Of a stretch of 64,000 nucleotides of DNA, positions 46,596 to 57,620 are shown piece after piece. The stretch lies in the NCBI GenBank assembly GCA_013368315.1, contig JAACJM010000148.1, forward strand, positions 62,001 to 126,000, written 5' to 3'. This DNA comes from Tetrapyrgos nigripes. Its lineage: Eukaryota; Basidiomycota; Agaricomycetes; Agaricales; Campanellaceae. Within the stretch, counting starts at the first letter, position 1; every line of letters begins with the position of its first letter. The position numbers and the translations under genes were made by a program. The notes beneath the pieces were generated by a model. It searched no databases and was not told the DNA's origin. It saw nothing but the letters and a program-made list of their open reading frames with translations.

Positions 46596-46733
46596 GCCGC
46601 GGTCCGGGTAGGTCCGGTCTTTGACCAAATTTCCTGGCCCTGGACCCGGCCCTCGAGGGTTGGGCCAAATTTTTTCTGGCCCTGGCCCTGGACCGGCGGA
46701 CCGGGTCCAACAGGGCCGGTCCAGGGCTGGACC
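46596..46733. repeat. GC-rich GGCCCTGG/GGTCC repeat
   Basis: About 140 bp are built of short variants of GGTCCGG, TGGCCCTGGACC and GGGCCGGTCCAGGGC. This may be the end of another hAT-like element; related words (GCTGGACCTGGTCC) continue beyond the MITE at 47441. No coding role is apparent. Confidence 0.5.
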
Positions 46734-47440
46734 TAGTGTTGTAAGCGGTCCGGCTCGACTCCGGCTAGCCATGGAGCCGAGCCGCATTTGGAGTGAGCCG
46801 AACCGGTCTAACGGCTCTGACTCCATGTGGCTCGACTCTGATTCGTTGCCAGCTCGAGTTGTCTTTCCTGCTACTTTTTTTACCGGTACAGCCTGCCTTT
46901 CACTACTGGTTTTTTTGGCTCTATGTCATTGCTACCCTTGTGCAAGATAAGAAAGCTAAAGAAACAAAGCAACAGGGAGTATTAGCAACATGTCAGAAAA
47001 GATTTCTGCAGGATTTTCATTTCAGTTCAATTCATCGGCTAGATTCTGACATGTTTGCTCATATGTACTCCCTAATATATACTTAGACTGACTGTTAGTA
47101 ATTGTAAATGGACTGAATAGAAAGAATCAGACTGCGTCACTGTCCTTTAGCTCGTCAGCTGTTGCAATAGCAGCACCAGACCCTTCCTCAGCATCCCAAT
47201 TGGAAAGATTTTTGCAGAGAAGGGCCATTGAAGAAGAACAGTGAGCCGTCTGTGTTTGCTTTGGAGGAAAGGCAAGATGACAATGTAACCACATGGTTGC
47301 AATCCGAAAATGATGTGACTCTTGCAGCTAGAGCTGGAGCCAGTTGAAGAAAAACGACTCCAGAGCCGAGCCGGAGCCATTGCAGTAGAGCCACTTCAAG
47401 CTGAGTCAGAGTGGACCATAGTCAAACTGTTACAACACTA
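46734..47440. mobile_element. Non-autonomous hAT element (707 bp)
   Basis: The ends are TAGTGTTGTAA at 46734 and TTACAACACTA ending at 47440. GCTGGACC is duplicated directly outside (46726-46733 and 47441-47448). The 8-bp duplication and TAGTG ends identify the hAT superfamily. Sub-terminal regions carry inverted GGCTCGGCTC-like words (about 46780 and 47370). No transposase is encoded. The insertion lies in the GC-rich repeat that truncates the Mcm10-like gene. Confidence 0.88.
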
Positions 47441-47762
47441 GCTGGACCTGGTCCTTGCAGTGATTTTTTTTTCTAATGAGAGAGTGGTCAAAAGTAGGAA
47501 AATGTATTTGAATCAATGTAAAAATATCACTGAATGGTGAGTTTACACGCATCACAGTGTCAAAATGACATTTGCAGTTGGATGTATGTGACTGGGAGCA
47601 CATTTCGTCACACTAAAGGAGTTGCCAAAGCTGGCCTCTTGGCTCATCACATGGCTAATACATGGCATCAAAAAAGCCACTAGAGATGTTGGGGACTATT
47701 TACGTTGCCTCAAACAAGCTCTACTGGCACCTGGAACTTCAAGGTCTGACCCAGGTCTGGAC

Positions 47763-50700
47763 TAGGGCTGGGTAAGAAATTCAAAAGTAAAAAACATGTC
47801 TATTTCTGACATGTTTTTAACACGTTTTTAACATTTCTGACCACCAAGGGTCCAAAATGGTCTGTCAGAAATCATCATAAATTCAAAGGCCTACTTGGTG
47901 GGGCTCAGCAAAGGCTCAGAGAATTAGCACTGAGCGAGCAGTAGATTACACTTACCATATGGAGTTGAAGAAATTTTCAGTCTGCTGCACCTGCTGCCAT
48001 GATTGACTCTGCAGGCCTCAAAAAGCTGCATGATGAGTTTGGCAAGTTCCAGACCAAAGATGGTGGGGATGTTGCGAGTTTCTCAGACCTTGTCTATTCA
48101 GTTACATTAGAAGGTTCCCCAGAAAGGCGTAATTGGATCAAATTAGTGGATTCTGCCAGTGAGGCATGGCAGGAAATCTATGTAGAACAATTAGAATGTA
48201 ATTGGCCTCAGGTGCGTCTTCCAGTATAAAGCACGGCATCTGCTAAATGTTTCTCACAGCCTCCTGATCCTCTGCCCTCTAGCGTTGACACTGTCAGTGC
48301 TAGCAATGATGAGGACTTCACTTTAGTCAATGAAGAAATAGTACATGTAGAAAATAATGTGTTTTCACTCTTAGATGGTATTACAGTGTGACAGGCTATT
48401 CGCCAACAGCGCAGACTTGAGTTAGAGGGTATTCCTGCTGCAAGGGAAGTGGGACCTGCCCATAGCTCCACTGCTCGTCAGAATACTGCTGGGCAGAAGC
48501 GAATTGCACTTGTTGACAAACTTGTCATCCAGCAGGAAGAGCCCAATACAAAAGGAAATGACTGGGCTGTGGTGTACTGCATTGGCTGTGACCACCGTGC
48601 AGTTGGAAGGAGTCCAAAGCACATCTATTCCCATGCCCAGCACTGCGTGGTAAGTGTTCTCTAGATTCTCTGTTCCTCTACTAACATGTATCTCGTTGAA
48701 ATGGCCAAAACTGTATCAAGAGCTCTGTAATGAACTTGCCAGCAAGTCCACCTCTAACAGCCTCGCTCAAGGAAAAACCAAAAATCTCCCAGCTGTGAGG
48801 ACCAGGCCTCATGCTGCCCAGGAGGAGGCATTGAAGCAGTCTCAGTCATTTTTCTCTTTGACTCCATGCACCAATACTCCCAACCCAGACCACATGGATG
48901 TCGACAGTGCTTCAATTTCAATTTCTGAAGCCGCCACCAGCAATACCCCAGAGCCCTCTTTGAGTGGTAAGGGTGCCAAGAGTGGTACCAGTACCATTTT
49001 TGAGTACTTCACTCCCATTAAAATGACACCCACGTGACAGGCTCTGGCAGATCTTTTGCTTTTCAAGCTTATTATCTGCTGTGCACTTCCATTTGTTTTG
49101 GTCGACAGCTCCTTCTTTATGGAATTTGTCCTTGCTCTCGCTCCCAACTATGTTGTCCCAGAGCATAGCAACTTCTTGAATACCCTTTTTCCACAGGAGA
49201 TTGCAGTCGCCACCCAGAAGCTCAAGTTGTTGTCAACAAAATTCCATCTCATGTTATCGTTTGATGGCTGGAGTTCTCGTGCAAAAGACAAAATATACAC
49301 ATTTCACACCACTACCCCTGCATGTCACTCTATTTTTACAGATGGGAAGGTTTTCAATGGACAATCGGTCACCAGTCAACGTCTTGCTGAGGTTTCTAAA
49401 GAGGTTTGTCCAAATCCGAGTCATAAAGCAGTGTGTACTTGATTCTGACATGTCACTTCACATATCTTGGTCAAGTATGATGTGAAATGGTACAGCTGTG
49501 TCGCTGGCAGTGGCAGTTCTAATGTTTGCCTTGCTAAGAAGATCCTGGTTGAGACCTATGAGTGGCTACTCAATGTGTATGACCCATGCCACAACCTCAA
49601 CCTATTCCTTAAAGACCTTGCAGTATCCTTCAAAAAAGTCGAGTTTTTTTTTTTGTCATTTACCTGACTGTTGTTTCTGGACTGTGCAACTACTTCAGTC
49701 ATTCAAACTATGGAACGTTCCAGCTCAAGGTGCAGTGCATGGTCATGAAGATTGCTCATGGGATCCAGTCAATCAGTGACACCTGCTTTTCAACTCATTA
49801 CTATTAGGCTTTCTCACTCAAGTCTTGTATGCCAGCTATTGTGGCATGCATCAAGAATGGAACTATCAAATTTGAGATGGCCACGGTAAGTACCATTGAC
49901 TTTTATACAATTATTATCTTGCTGAAGTCAGTTATAGACAAAGAAACTCCTGCCCTACATGATGGATGACAATCCTACCCACTATGCTTTTTTGATAAGC
50001 CTGTTGACTATGATCCAGCTCATGGCATCCAGTGCTAATGCCATTAAGACACTTGAAGGTCAGAACACAACATGTGCTGATGTTTTCTATGCCTGGGTAT
50101 GTATAGCATGGCATCTTGAGAAGCTGTTTGTGACTGCTACTGGGATTCAGCAACATTGATCAATGGTTGTTAAAGTGTACAACCATCGCTTTCAGCAAAT
50201 GATGACTGAGTCTTCACACAAACTATTCTTTCTTGGAGACTGTCTTCATCCAGTAAGTTGTTAAATCTAGTTATTTCGCAATTTTTATGACCTGCTTTTA
50301 GAGTACTGGGCTCTTGGTGGACTTCAACTGTCTTTGCCTGCTCTTGATGATGGTGCTATGCTTGAGCCCAAGAACTATCCACAGATGTTGAAGGAAATTG
50401 TCAAATCTGCGAGCAGAAGTGTCATAATCAGGGAGGAAAGCAAGAGTCTGACAGACTGGTCGAGCAAATCACCTGTTACGTGTATGGGCAGGCACCCTTC
50501 CAGAAGAAGCCGCATGCGTTCTTCAATAAACCCAAGGAGTACTGAGAAGAACTGGCTAGTGATTCCAATGCTGATCAGCTTGCAGTGAGTTTGTCTCAAA
50601 TATTTTACACAGTATGTATTCTAATTCCATTGTTATCCACTAGCACGTTGCTATCAAATTGTTCTCAATCTTGCCATGCGAGCTGTGCGATGAGAGAACA

Positions 50701-51383
50701 GTGTCAAAACTTGGATGGTATAATGCTATGCGCTGTAGTTCAATGGATCCTGACCGTCTTGTTGACTCTGCTAAGCTCTATGACTCTTATGTCTATGGGT
50801 ATACTGATGGTTCCTACACCCACACTGCTCATGTTACCATTCCAGAGGTGGATTATGCTGGCAACATGGGCAACTTGCAGTTTTCAGCACCATCTCTGAT
50901 GGATCTGCTTCATGCGGAAAACATTTCCCCAACTGCGGTTGACCAAGTTGCACTTGAAGAAACACTCTTCAATCATCCTGACCCTTATGATATTGATGAA
51001 ATGAACTGAGGAGAGCCTGATACAGTAGTACACTCTTCTGTTTGCTGGGACATCTCTGACTATGTCAAGCTTGATAGTCTTAGCTTAGCGGAGCTGATTC
51101 AGCCATCCTCTAATGCCAGTCCTGCAGCTCCATCACCTGCAGAGCTGTCAGTGGATGTGCGTGAAGGCAAACCAGACAAGTGGAATGTCTCAGACTACTT
51201 TGATTGATTTCTTACAATTTTTTACATGTCTTTTATTGCATGTTTCTAACAAATGACACATTATTTACAAAATGCTTATAAATTGTCAGAAATTGTAAGA
51301 AACACTGTCAGTTTTACCTGACCAGGTGGCCAGAAATTTCTGACATTAGTAACAAGGCTGATTCTATTTCTTACCCAGCCCTA
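47763..51383 (+). mobile_element. hAT transposon relic (3.6 kb)
   Basis: Inverted ends TAGGGCTGGGTAAGAAAT (47763) and ATTTCTTACCCAGCCCTA (ending 51383) enclose a degenerate hAT transposase. The flanking octamers do not match, so the target duplication is lost or the insertion was rearranged. Sub-terminal copies of words around TTTCTGACA occur at both ends. Confidence 0.85.
47999..51009 (+). pseudogene. hAT transposase, broken
   Basis: Open segments follow the order of fungal hAT transposases. A BED-like zinc finger, WAVVYCIGCDHRAVGRSPKH with HAQHC, lies near 48565-48645. A DUF659-like core, FHLMLSFDGWSSRAKDKIYT with FHTTTP, lies near 49240-49315. LLPYMMDDNPTHYAFLISLL follows at about 49944 and a C-terminal dimerisation-like segment, ERTVSKLGWYNAMRCSSMDP, at 50695. 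Several frame changes exist; a few coincide with intron-like GTAAGT..AG sequences (48650, 49888, 50252), but stops such as TGA at 49036 and TAA or TGA elsewhere in the reading make an active product unlikely. The enzyme would cut and rejoin element ends in the nucleus. Confidence 0.8.
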
Positions 51384-54080
51384 GAATTTAGCACAGCGCG
51401 CCACTGATGGGACGCGAGACCTGATACTGCTGACTTGTAAAAACATGTACTACCTATACAACCAGTACACTCGTCATCTCAAACCAATTACATCCTGCCA
51501 TGGTCACTTCAATACTATCAGCAACTACGAAAGGTATAACCTCACCCTCCAATATGCAAAAATCCATGCGAGTAATCTTAATGCAAAGCATTACAACTTT
51601 GAACAATGAGCAACCAAGCTTGGCAGTGGTGGATGTGCAAAATGTGCAACCCAACTTCCTACAGGTTACAAGTCAGGGATCAAAGAAAGATAATAAACCA
51701 TCAATGACATCAGGAAAAACACCAAATGAGAATTTATACAATATATGTACAAATGTTGTAGTATCAGTAGTATGGTGGTCAAAATTCATGAAAATTTGTC
51801 CAAAATCAGATGTATTTGGTTCTACTCTGCTGTATGTGTAGAATCATTCACTATGATTGACATATCTAGAGTTTTTCCTTGTACCAGTGATACAAGAAAA
51901 TATGGGCAAAGCAAGCAGTAAATATTGACTAGTCTCATGCGTACTATTACCCATCCTCTGTCCACCATTGTACAATGCACTGACAAGACACTATTGCATC
52001 ATCTATGCATGGCATTCAAGTTGACATCTGGAGCTGGGTGTAGTATGTACTCACCCCAGCAGGAACCCTTAATCATGTCTTACAGAAATAAGCTCGTATA
52101 TGGTAGCAAACCAAGTTGCAAAAAGACTCTGAGTCCCTGAGTCCCTGACTTGAATATGTAACATTCTGATTTGTGCCTGAGGTACACTCTGACGGATAAA
52201 GCAGAGGGCTAAATCCCAAAATGAATGAAGATGTGTTCTTGATCAGTAAACACACCAGCTTGAGGGTGAGGGAGGGTGAGGGACTTGGAAGTTTTCAGTG
52301 CAATGAGAAGCGGAGATGTGGCTTGATTGACATCATTGACTATACAGCTATGTGTGTTGGAGCTTGAATATGTGATCACATGTGGACTTGCATTGATTTT
52401 GCGCAGTGTCTTTCCTTGTCTTTCTTTCTTCCTTCCCTCCACTGGCACCTATCCACTTGTCTTCTAGTCATCTGTGCAAAAAAATGGCCTGTTCACATCA
52501 TTCTCTCCCTGCTCCACATGGCAGCGCATGACAGTTTTAAGTGAGTCCTTCATCTTCCTGGAGTCGTTCCCATCTGCTAATCACCTCTCATTGTGTATTA
52601 ACACTGCTGGACAATCCTGTCAAGCTCTAGTGATGTGATGTGCCATGTATCGCCATGTATCTATGTCAGTCGTCATTGGAAGTCTTCAGTGCAGGTATAG
52701 GTGTGTAATCTTTTCAATATTATGTCAACTATCTGCTGATGTATTTGTCATTGTCTTTCTGTCTTCAAGTTGGGTTTGTTGCACTGTGATATGAATATTG
52801 ATCACTGACTCCTTGACGTACAGTCATCCCACCTCTGATGCTTCCATGGGATGCATGTTGTAGAGCTGGTAGGCCTGTTATATCTCCTTTTATGTTGGCT
52901 GTTGATTGATCCTCTGATGTAGTGCACCAATCTCTATCAAAGTGAGTTGGGACAGGGGATCATTGGCTGTCATAGTAGATTCTTGGTGTATGTATGTACA
53001 TAGTACCATGTATTAGGTACACCAGTCAATATATACACCTTGCTTTCTCTTCAGCCTCTCTACTGCATTGTGTTTCCTCCTGAGAACTGTGTCAGATCCT
53101 CGAGAATTGTTGCATTATTTGTTGTTATATTGATATGATATCCTGCATAATTCTTGCCAGATCTACAGGGGGGCTGATGGAAGTGGATGATATACTGCCA
53201 TATTGTAAGATTGGTATTTTTTCACCACATTTCTGCCATTTATGTCAATATATAACCAAATTCTCAAATGAGGTTTTTCCTGATGGAACGATCGTACCTA
53301 GCTCTGTGTGCAGTAATGGTGAAAGGGGCTGCATTGAGTGAGTAAGTGGGGTCGACGCTTGCAGAAATCAGAATTCCACTCAAAACTGATGCTCGTGAAA
53401 GAAGGAGAAAAGGGCGAGGTGCTTCCATAGTGACCAGTCCAGTAGCCTGGGTGGCAACCTCTGAGGTGGAGCACACAGTTAACATTCCTTTCATAGCAGA
53501 ACTGTTGGTTCCTCAAAATGTTTGACAAATAGTGAAATCAGAACAACTGGAAAGCACATGAACACGTGACAGATCACGTTTTGTTAAAAAAAAAAGCTTG
53601 GTCCTACACACCCTTATACTAAAGTATCAGGAAAATTATGCAAGGCCTTGTAGAAGCTCTGGGACTGTTAATCGGAAGGGGTCACAAAAAAATCTTACAC
53701 CTCCTTCAGGGGAACCTACCTACTAACCCCCAGTATGAGATTTCCCAGCCTGGACCCCCTTGTGTCCTTACCACATGTCCATGTTGTTCCTACGAGTGCC
53801 TACATAGTTGGTCATTGTAGATCCTACTTCCTTCTTTCTTTCTTCCATCATCTCTCATCCTTATCGTATGATATCTCTCTTCGGCTTTCCTTATACAACA
53901 TGTTCCTGTTCTCTCGTGTGACTGTGAGTATTCATGCCCTTTGGTGTGCTTCCATAAGGTCAGTGACATCTAATGTCACTGTCACCTCAAAACTCTGCTC
54001 TCTTCCAGCCAATGGAGTTCTTGAAGGAGGTGCAAATGTAAGTAATCCAGGATGGCTGCAAAGTGACTGGAAGGGCATAA
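51384..54080. other. Unassigned repeat-compartment DNA
   Basis: The longest open frame (51500-51841, plus) has no recognised domain. Other frames (53135-53341, 53264-53528, 53735-54094) overlap on both strands and are probably chance. A run of ten A at 53587-53596 is the only simple repeat. I see no terminal repeats, RNA genes or introns I would defend. Confidence 0.3.
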
Positions 54081-54364
54081 TGTTGAATTGGTGAATTAGT
54101 AAGCAGCCACCAACATTAGATTAGATGTAGATTAGATAGTAATCTAACTAGTTATGCTTACTGTACATCAGAAGTTCTTAGATAAGTAGTCACATGTACT
54201 ATCTAGAACAGTATAAAAGGGCTCATAGATTGCCCTACAACAATAAGGATTTCCCTTACTACTCATTGCTCTTAACCTCTAACAAACCACTCTAACAAGC
54301 ACCTTTACATCCCCAGGTAAGTATGCAGTTGCTGCTACGTATATAGAACATAGCCTGCTCAACA
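54081..54364 (+). repeat. 5' LTR of the Copia element
   Basis: Begins TGTTGAATTGG, ends CTGCTCAACA. TATAAAA at 54212-54218 is the probable promoter, followed by CCCTACAACAATAAGG. It differs from the 3' LTR by TG/CA at 54092-54093, by three bases in the stretch 54222-54225 and by CA/TG at 54288-54289. Confidence 0.95.
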
Positions 54365-54376
54365 GGTTATGGCCCC
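54365..54376 (+). promoter_or_regulatory. Primer-binding site, initiator tRNA-Met anticodon-arm type
   Basis: GGTTATGGCCCC follows the 5' LTR directly. It is complementary, apart from about two positions, to the anticodon stem-loop of eukaryotic initiator tRNA-Met (GGGCTCATAACC), not to a tRNA 3' end. Copia of Drosophila and yeast Ty5 use such an internal or half-tRNA primer. Confidence 0.6.
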
Positions 54377-54674
54377 TGCAAGCCCTGGACATTGTGCCAT
54401 CACTGGCAGCCGTCCTAGACTGCGTAAATACCTGGTAGCACCCTTGCAGCTGCCTGAACATCGCCCTCTGTGGCAGACATTTTCTACATGTGCCTTTATG
54501 GCTGCTGTCAGTGCTCAGTAGTGCCTTCAAGGCTGTAAGCTGGTATAATGCACACTGGGGATAATCACTGTCATAAGCGTGCTAGCTGCAGCTTTTCATT
54601 TAATGCCACTGCTTATCTTGCATATAGGATGTTATGCTGACAAGTTGATTATATCCCCAGATCGCATTTTGAAA

Positions 54675-56047
54675 ATGTCTTCCAGATCAAGCTTCTGTCA
54701 TGAATCGTCTCCCGTCTATTCATTTTCCTTTCTATTCCTTCCCCTTTACTACTCATTTCTCACTCTATTTACTCTTAACCCCATAAACATCAACCATTTC
54801 TCATCATCGTCTATAGTTACCATCTCTCTAGATCTATGACTCACACACTTATCTCCTCCGCCTTTTATCTCCACGGACATTCTCACTGTCAATCATTCCT
54901 TATGATCCAGTACCTTCATTTACCCATATTTAACCTATTACTTTCTCGCCCTTGACATTTCCACATGACACTGTCTATTATTACTGATTCTTTCCCATCT
55001 GTTCATAGTTTACTTATATACCTGCGATCTATGTAACCTATTCCTTAGTTCGTTCACTTCGTCTCCGCTCCGTACTTTTACTACGCAGTGTAGAGCCTAG
55101 TCAGCTTACTTTCTCTCTATCTCTCTATCTCTCTATCTCTTGTAACCGGCTTTCTCGTATTGTGTGACTTGGGTGGTTATTGAGTGTACCGACAACCTTG
55201 ACAGCTTCATGTCCACCTTTCCAGAACTCACTGGACCAAACTATACCCTTTGGGCCAGCAAATCCAAATCTTGGCTCCAATCTCAGGGCATTGCTTATGT
55301 CCTCAATACTCTCTGTCCTGGAGAAATCCAGATTGTCAGCTCCCCAATCCCTCCAGCAGCTCCTGCCGGCACCACTGCAGGCGCTGCTGCAGACGATGCC
55401 TCTCCTAGTGAAGCTGGAAGCGATGTTCCTTCTGCTCATTTTATTGCAGCTGCCAGCAGCAGTGTAGCTGACTGGGACAAAGATAATGATAAAGCCATGG
55501 GAGTTATCAAACTCTGTGTCGCTCAAGCCATCGGTGTCAAACTTGAAAGATGTGGGATACACTCAAAGATCTCTATGATAGGCCTGGACCTGCTGAAATC
55601 TTTCAGAACTTCAAACAGGCTATGAATGTAGAGATTCCCTGCAATGCTCATCTGGGTGCCGTGATTGATCTCATCAAAATGTACCTCACTCATATCAATA
55701 ATGCTGGCGACAATACAGAAATTCCCATGTACCTCCAATACATGATCGCTATCAACAAACTCCCTGCTGACATCTATGCCAAAATAACTCAAGATGATGT
55801 AGATGACTTCGAAGACGAGACACTCGATAATCTTCAAACTCACATTGTCAACACTTGGGAAGCTCGCAGCAGGAAGAAACCTCAAACCACTAACACTACC
55901 AAGATCACAGCCATTAAACACAAAGGCAGACCCCCTGTCTTCGAGGAACAACAGCAGCAGCAGCGCTTGGAGAGGCAAAGGCCGTGGAAAACGCACTGGA
56001 GAACAAATATGCCAGAAGCAACAAGCCCAGAGTATGGGTCCTATTAA
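54675..56047 (+). pseudogene. Copia gag, interrupted by a solo LTR and frameshifted
   Basis: The original start is probably ATG at 54675 (MSSRSSF), seven codons before the solo LTR; after the LTR the frame resumes in phase with MSTFPELTGPNYTLWASKSK at 55209. Gag forms the virus-like particle. The first frame runs to 55625, while the continuing gag homology (MWDTLKDLYDRPGPAEIFQN, AINKLPADIYAKI) is in another frame from about 55550 to 56047, and a further shift leads to the frame of 55803-57620. I see no CCHC zinc knuckle, which Copia gag proteins usually have; a basic stretch with RGKGRGKR stands where it might be. Confidence 0.8.
54696..55203 (+). repeat. Solo LTR, family B, nested in the Copia gag start
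   Basis: Starts TGTCATGAATCG and ends ACCTTGACA. GCTTC is present on both sides (54691-54695 and 55204-55208). Length 508 bp. A (CTCTCTAT)-type microsatellite lies at 55109-55140. Two related copies lie at 4841-5325 and 21284-21762. It must be younger than the Copia insertion. Confidence 0.92.
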
Positions 56048-57620
56048 GTTAGGACACTCTCACATCATACATGCAGCAAAGTTCTTCAAGGAAACTCTGA
56101 CCATCACGGTCATGGAGCCCTCTACCAAAGATGTGCGTAAACCCTTTTTTAGCGAGTCAGTAAAGCCTTTTGACGGATTTTTCTCATCTGTCCAGAATGC
56201 CTTTAAAACTGCTCGTAATAATGGGATTAAGCCAACTGGTGAGCTCCTCAAAGACCTTGAACTAGAACACATGTCTCATTCCAAAGCCTCTACCTCTACC
56301 CCTCATCCCTCCATCATCACTGACAGTCATTCTTTCATGGAACGATTTTATTGGCAAAACCTCATTGCCCTGTACCCTGATGGTTTCCATCAATCCAACA
56401 CTGATGCTGCCCATGATCAACCCGCCTCCTACAGTTGGGGTGCCACCAACTGGGGTACTCCACAGCAAGAAGAGGCATGGAGCAACTTCAGGTGGATGCA
56501 GGACAAATGTGTGGGAATGGACGACAACGCTGAAATGGCTGAGGAGGACGACAGGCTGTCAAACAACCTCATTTCCAATGCAGGGAGCATGGACTCGGAA
56601 GAGCTCCAACAGGAAAAGGAGGAATCCACCAAGTGCCTCAGAATATGGGAGGCTGGTCTCGTTGACATGGAGGACTCCGACAAGGAGAACATTGACCCCA
56701 ACCACAAAACGCTTGAGGAGCATCTTCAGGTGGTCAGCAACAAGATGACCTACAGGTGGTATGTGGAGGAGTTCGACAGGGAGTACAACGAGGGCCTCGA
56801 GGAGATCAACGGGGATTTCGACCAGATGAGCACCTCCAATTCATTGGGGTGGAGCCAGGCACAGTCGGTAACCCCGTTATTCGAGGAAATCTCCATGTCC
56901 CCCAGTGCTTCCAACTCAGATGTCAACGGGGATGCCGACTCAATGCCGGGCCTTGAAACTCTGTCGAGTTCTCTGGACATGGACATTATATCCCTTGGAT
57001 CTGACTCTGAGGAGGAGATTATTTCTGAGGGTTGGAATGATGGTGGGTACTACAGGTACGCCACACCCTCTTTCTCTTCCATTGTGAATAGAGTATCTGA
57101 CACATCTCATACAGTGCAGATGATGAGCCCAGTCACATGTGATTTATTATCAACACATTCTTGTAACATATTTATACATACTGCTCCTCTGGGTTCTTTG
57201 AACCCCTCTATTTATAATGTACCAAATATATTATGTCCCTGTGGGACTTATTATTCATCTTATGTGAATTGCAAGGGAAAGAATACTCTCATCAACCAGA
57301 AACACTATGACAATGCCTGGTTACTTGACTCTGGAGCATCTGCACATTACACTTTTGAGTCACATAAAGTTGATCCAATCTCCATTCAAACTGCAAATGG
57401 AGTTACAAAAACAAACATCGCTGGTACTGTCATTATACAACAAGGCTCTCGCTATTTCAAAATCAGCCCTGTTTACTATGTCGCTGATCTAAACCAACAG
57501 TTACTGTCACTTGGAACATTCTTACAATCAGACAGAGTGACAGTACATGGATCAGACAAAATGATAATGCTCATGAAGTATGACAAAGTGTCAGATATAG
57601 ATGGAAATGCAGTGCATTAA
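55803..57620 (+). CDS. Copia gag-protease frame with an acidic extra block
   Basis: An open frame of 605 codons. It begins within gag in a shifted frame, continues through DSHSFMERFYWQNLIALYPD and an acidic stretch (about 56515-57040), and ends with the aspartic protease motif WLLDSGASAHYTFESHKVDP (57318) and QQGSRYFKISPVYYVADLNQ. The open length and protease motif show this part is well preserved, but it lacks an intact start and stops at 57618-57620 before the integrase. The acidic block is described separately. Confidence 0.7.
   Translation: MTSKTRHSIIFKLTLSTLGKLAAGRNLKPLTLPRSQPLNTKADPLSSRNNSSSSAWRGKGRGKRTGEQICQKQQAQSMGPIKLGHSHIIHAAKFFKETLTITVMEPSTKDVRKPFFSESVKPFDGFFSSVQNAFKTARNNGIKPTGELLKDLELEHMSHSKASTSTPHPSIITDSHSFMERFYWQNLIALYPDGFHQSNTDAAHDQPASYSWGATNWGTPQQEEAWSNFRWMQDKCVGMDDNAEMAEEDDRLSNNLISNAGSMDSEELQQEKEESTKCLRIWEAGLVDMEDSDKENIDPNHKTLEEHLQVVSNKMTYRWYVEEFDREYNEGLEEINGDFDQMSTSNSLGWSQAQSVTPLFEEISMSPSASNSDVNGDADSMPGLETLSSSLDMDIISLGSDSEEEIISEGWNDGGYYRYATPSFSSIVNRVSDTSHTVQMMSPVTCDLLSTHSCNIFIHTAPLGSLNPSIYNVPNILCPCGTYYSSYVNCKGKNTLINQKHYDNAWLLDSGASAHYTFESHKVDPISIQTANGVTKTNIAGTVIIQQGSRYFKISPVYYVADLNQQLLSLGTFLQSDRVTVHGSDKMIMLMKYDKVSDIDGNAVH
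56515..57040 (+). other. Acidic CpG-richer block inside the Copia polyprotein
   Basis: This part encodes Asp/Glu-rich sequence (AEEDDRLSNNLISNAGSMDS, DMEDSDKENIDPNHKTLEEH, EEFDREYNEGLEEINGDFDQ) with no similarity to gag or pol that I know. Codons are GC-richer and CG pairs are common (GACGACAACG, GAGTTCGACAGG, AACGAGGGCCTCGAGG), unlike the AT-rich, CpG-poor code on both sides. It may be captured host coding sequence or a fast-evolving spacer. Confidence 0.5.

Noticed and set aside
46596..46826. Gly-Pro-rich protein (collagen-like) frames on both strands
   Set aside because: The repeat reads as Gly/Pro in several frames because of its GGCCCTGG base pattern; no start, intron or domain supports a gene.
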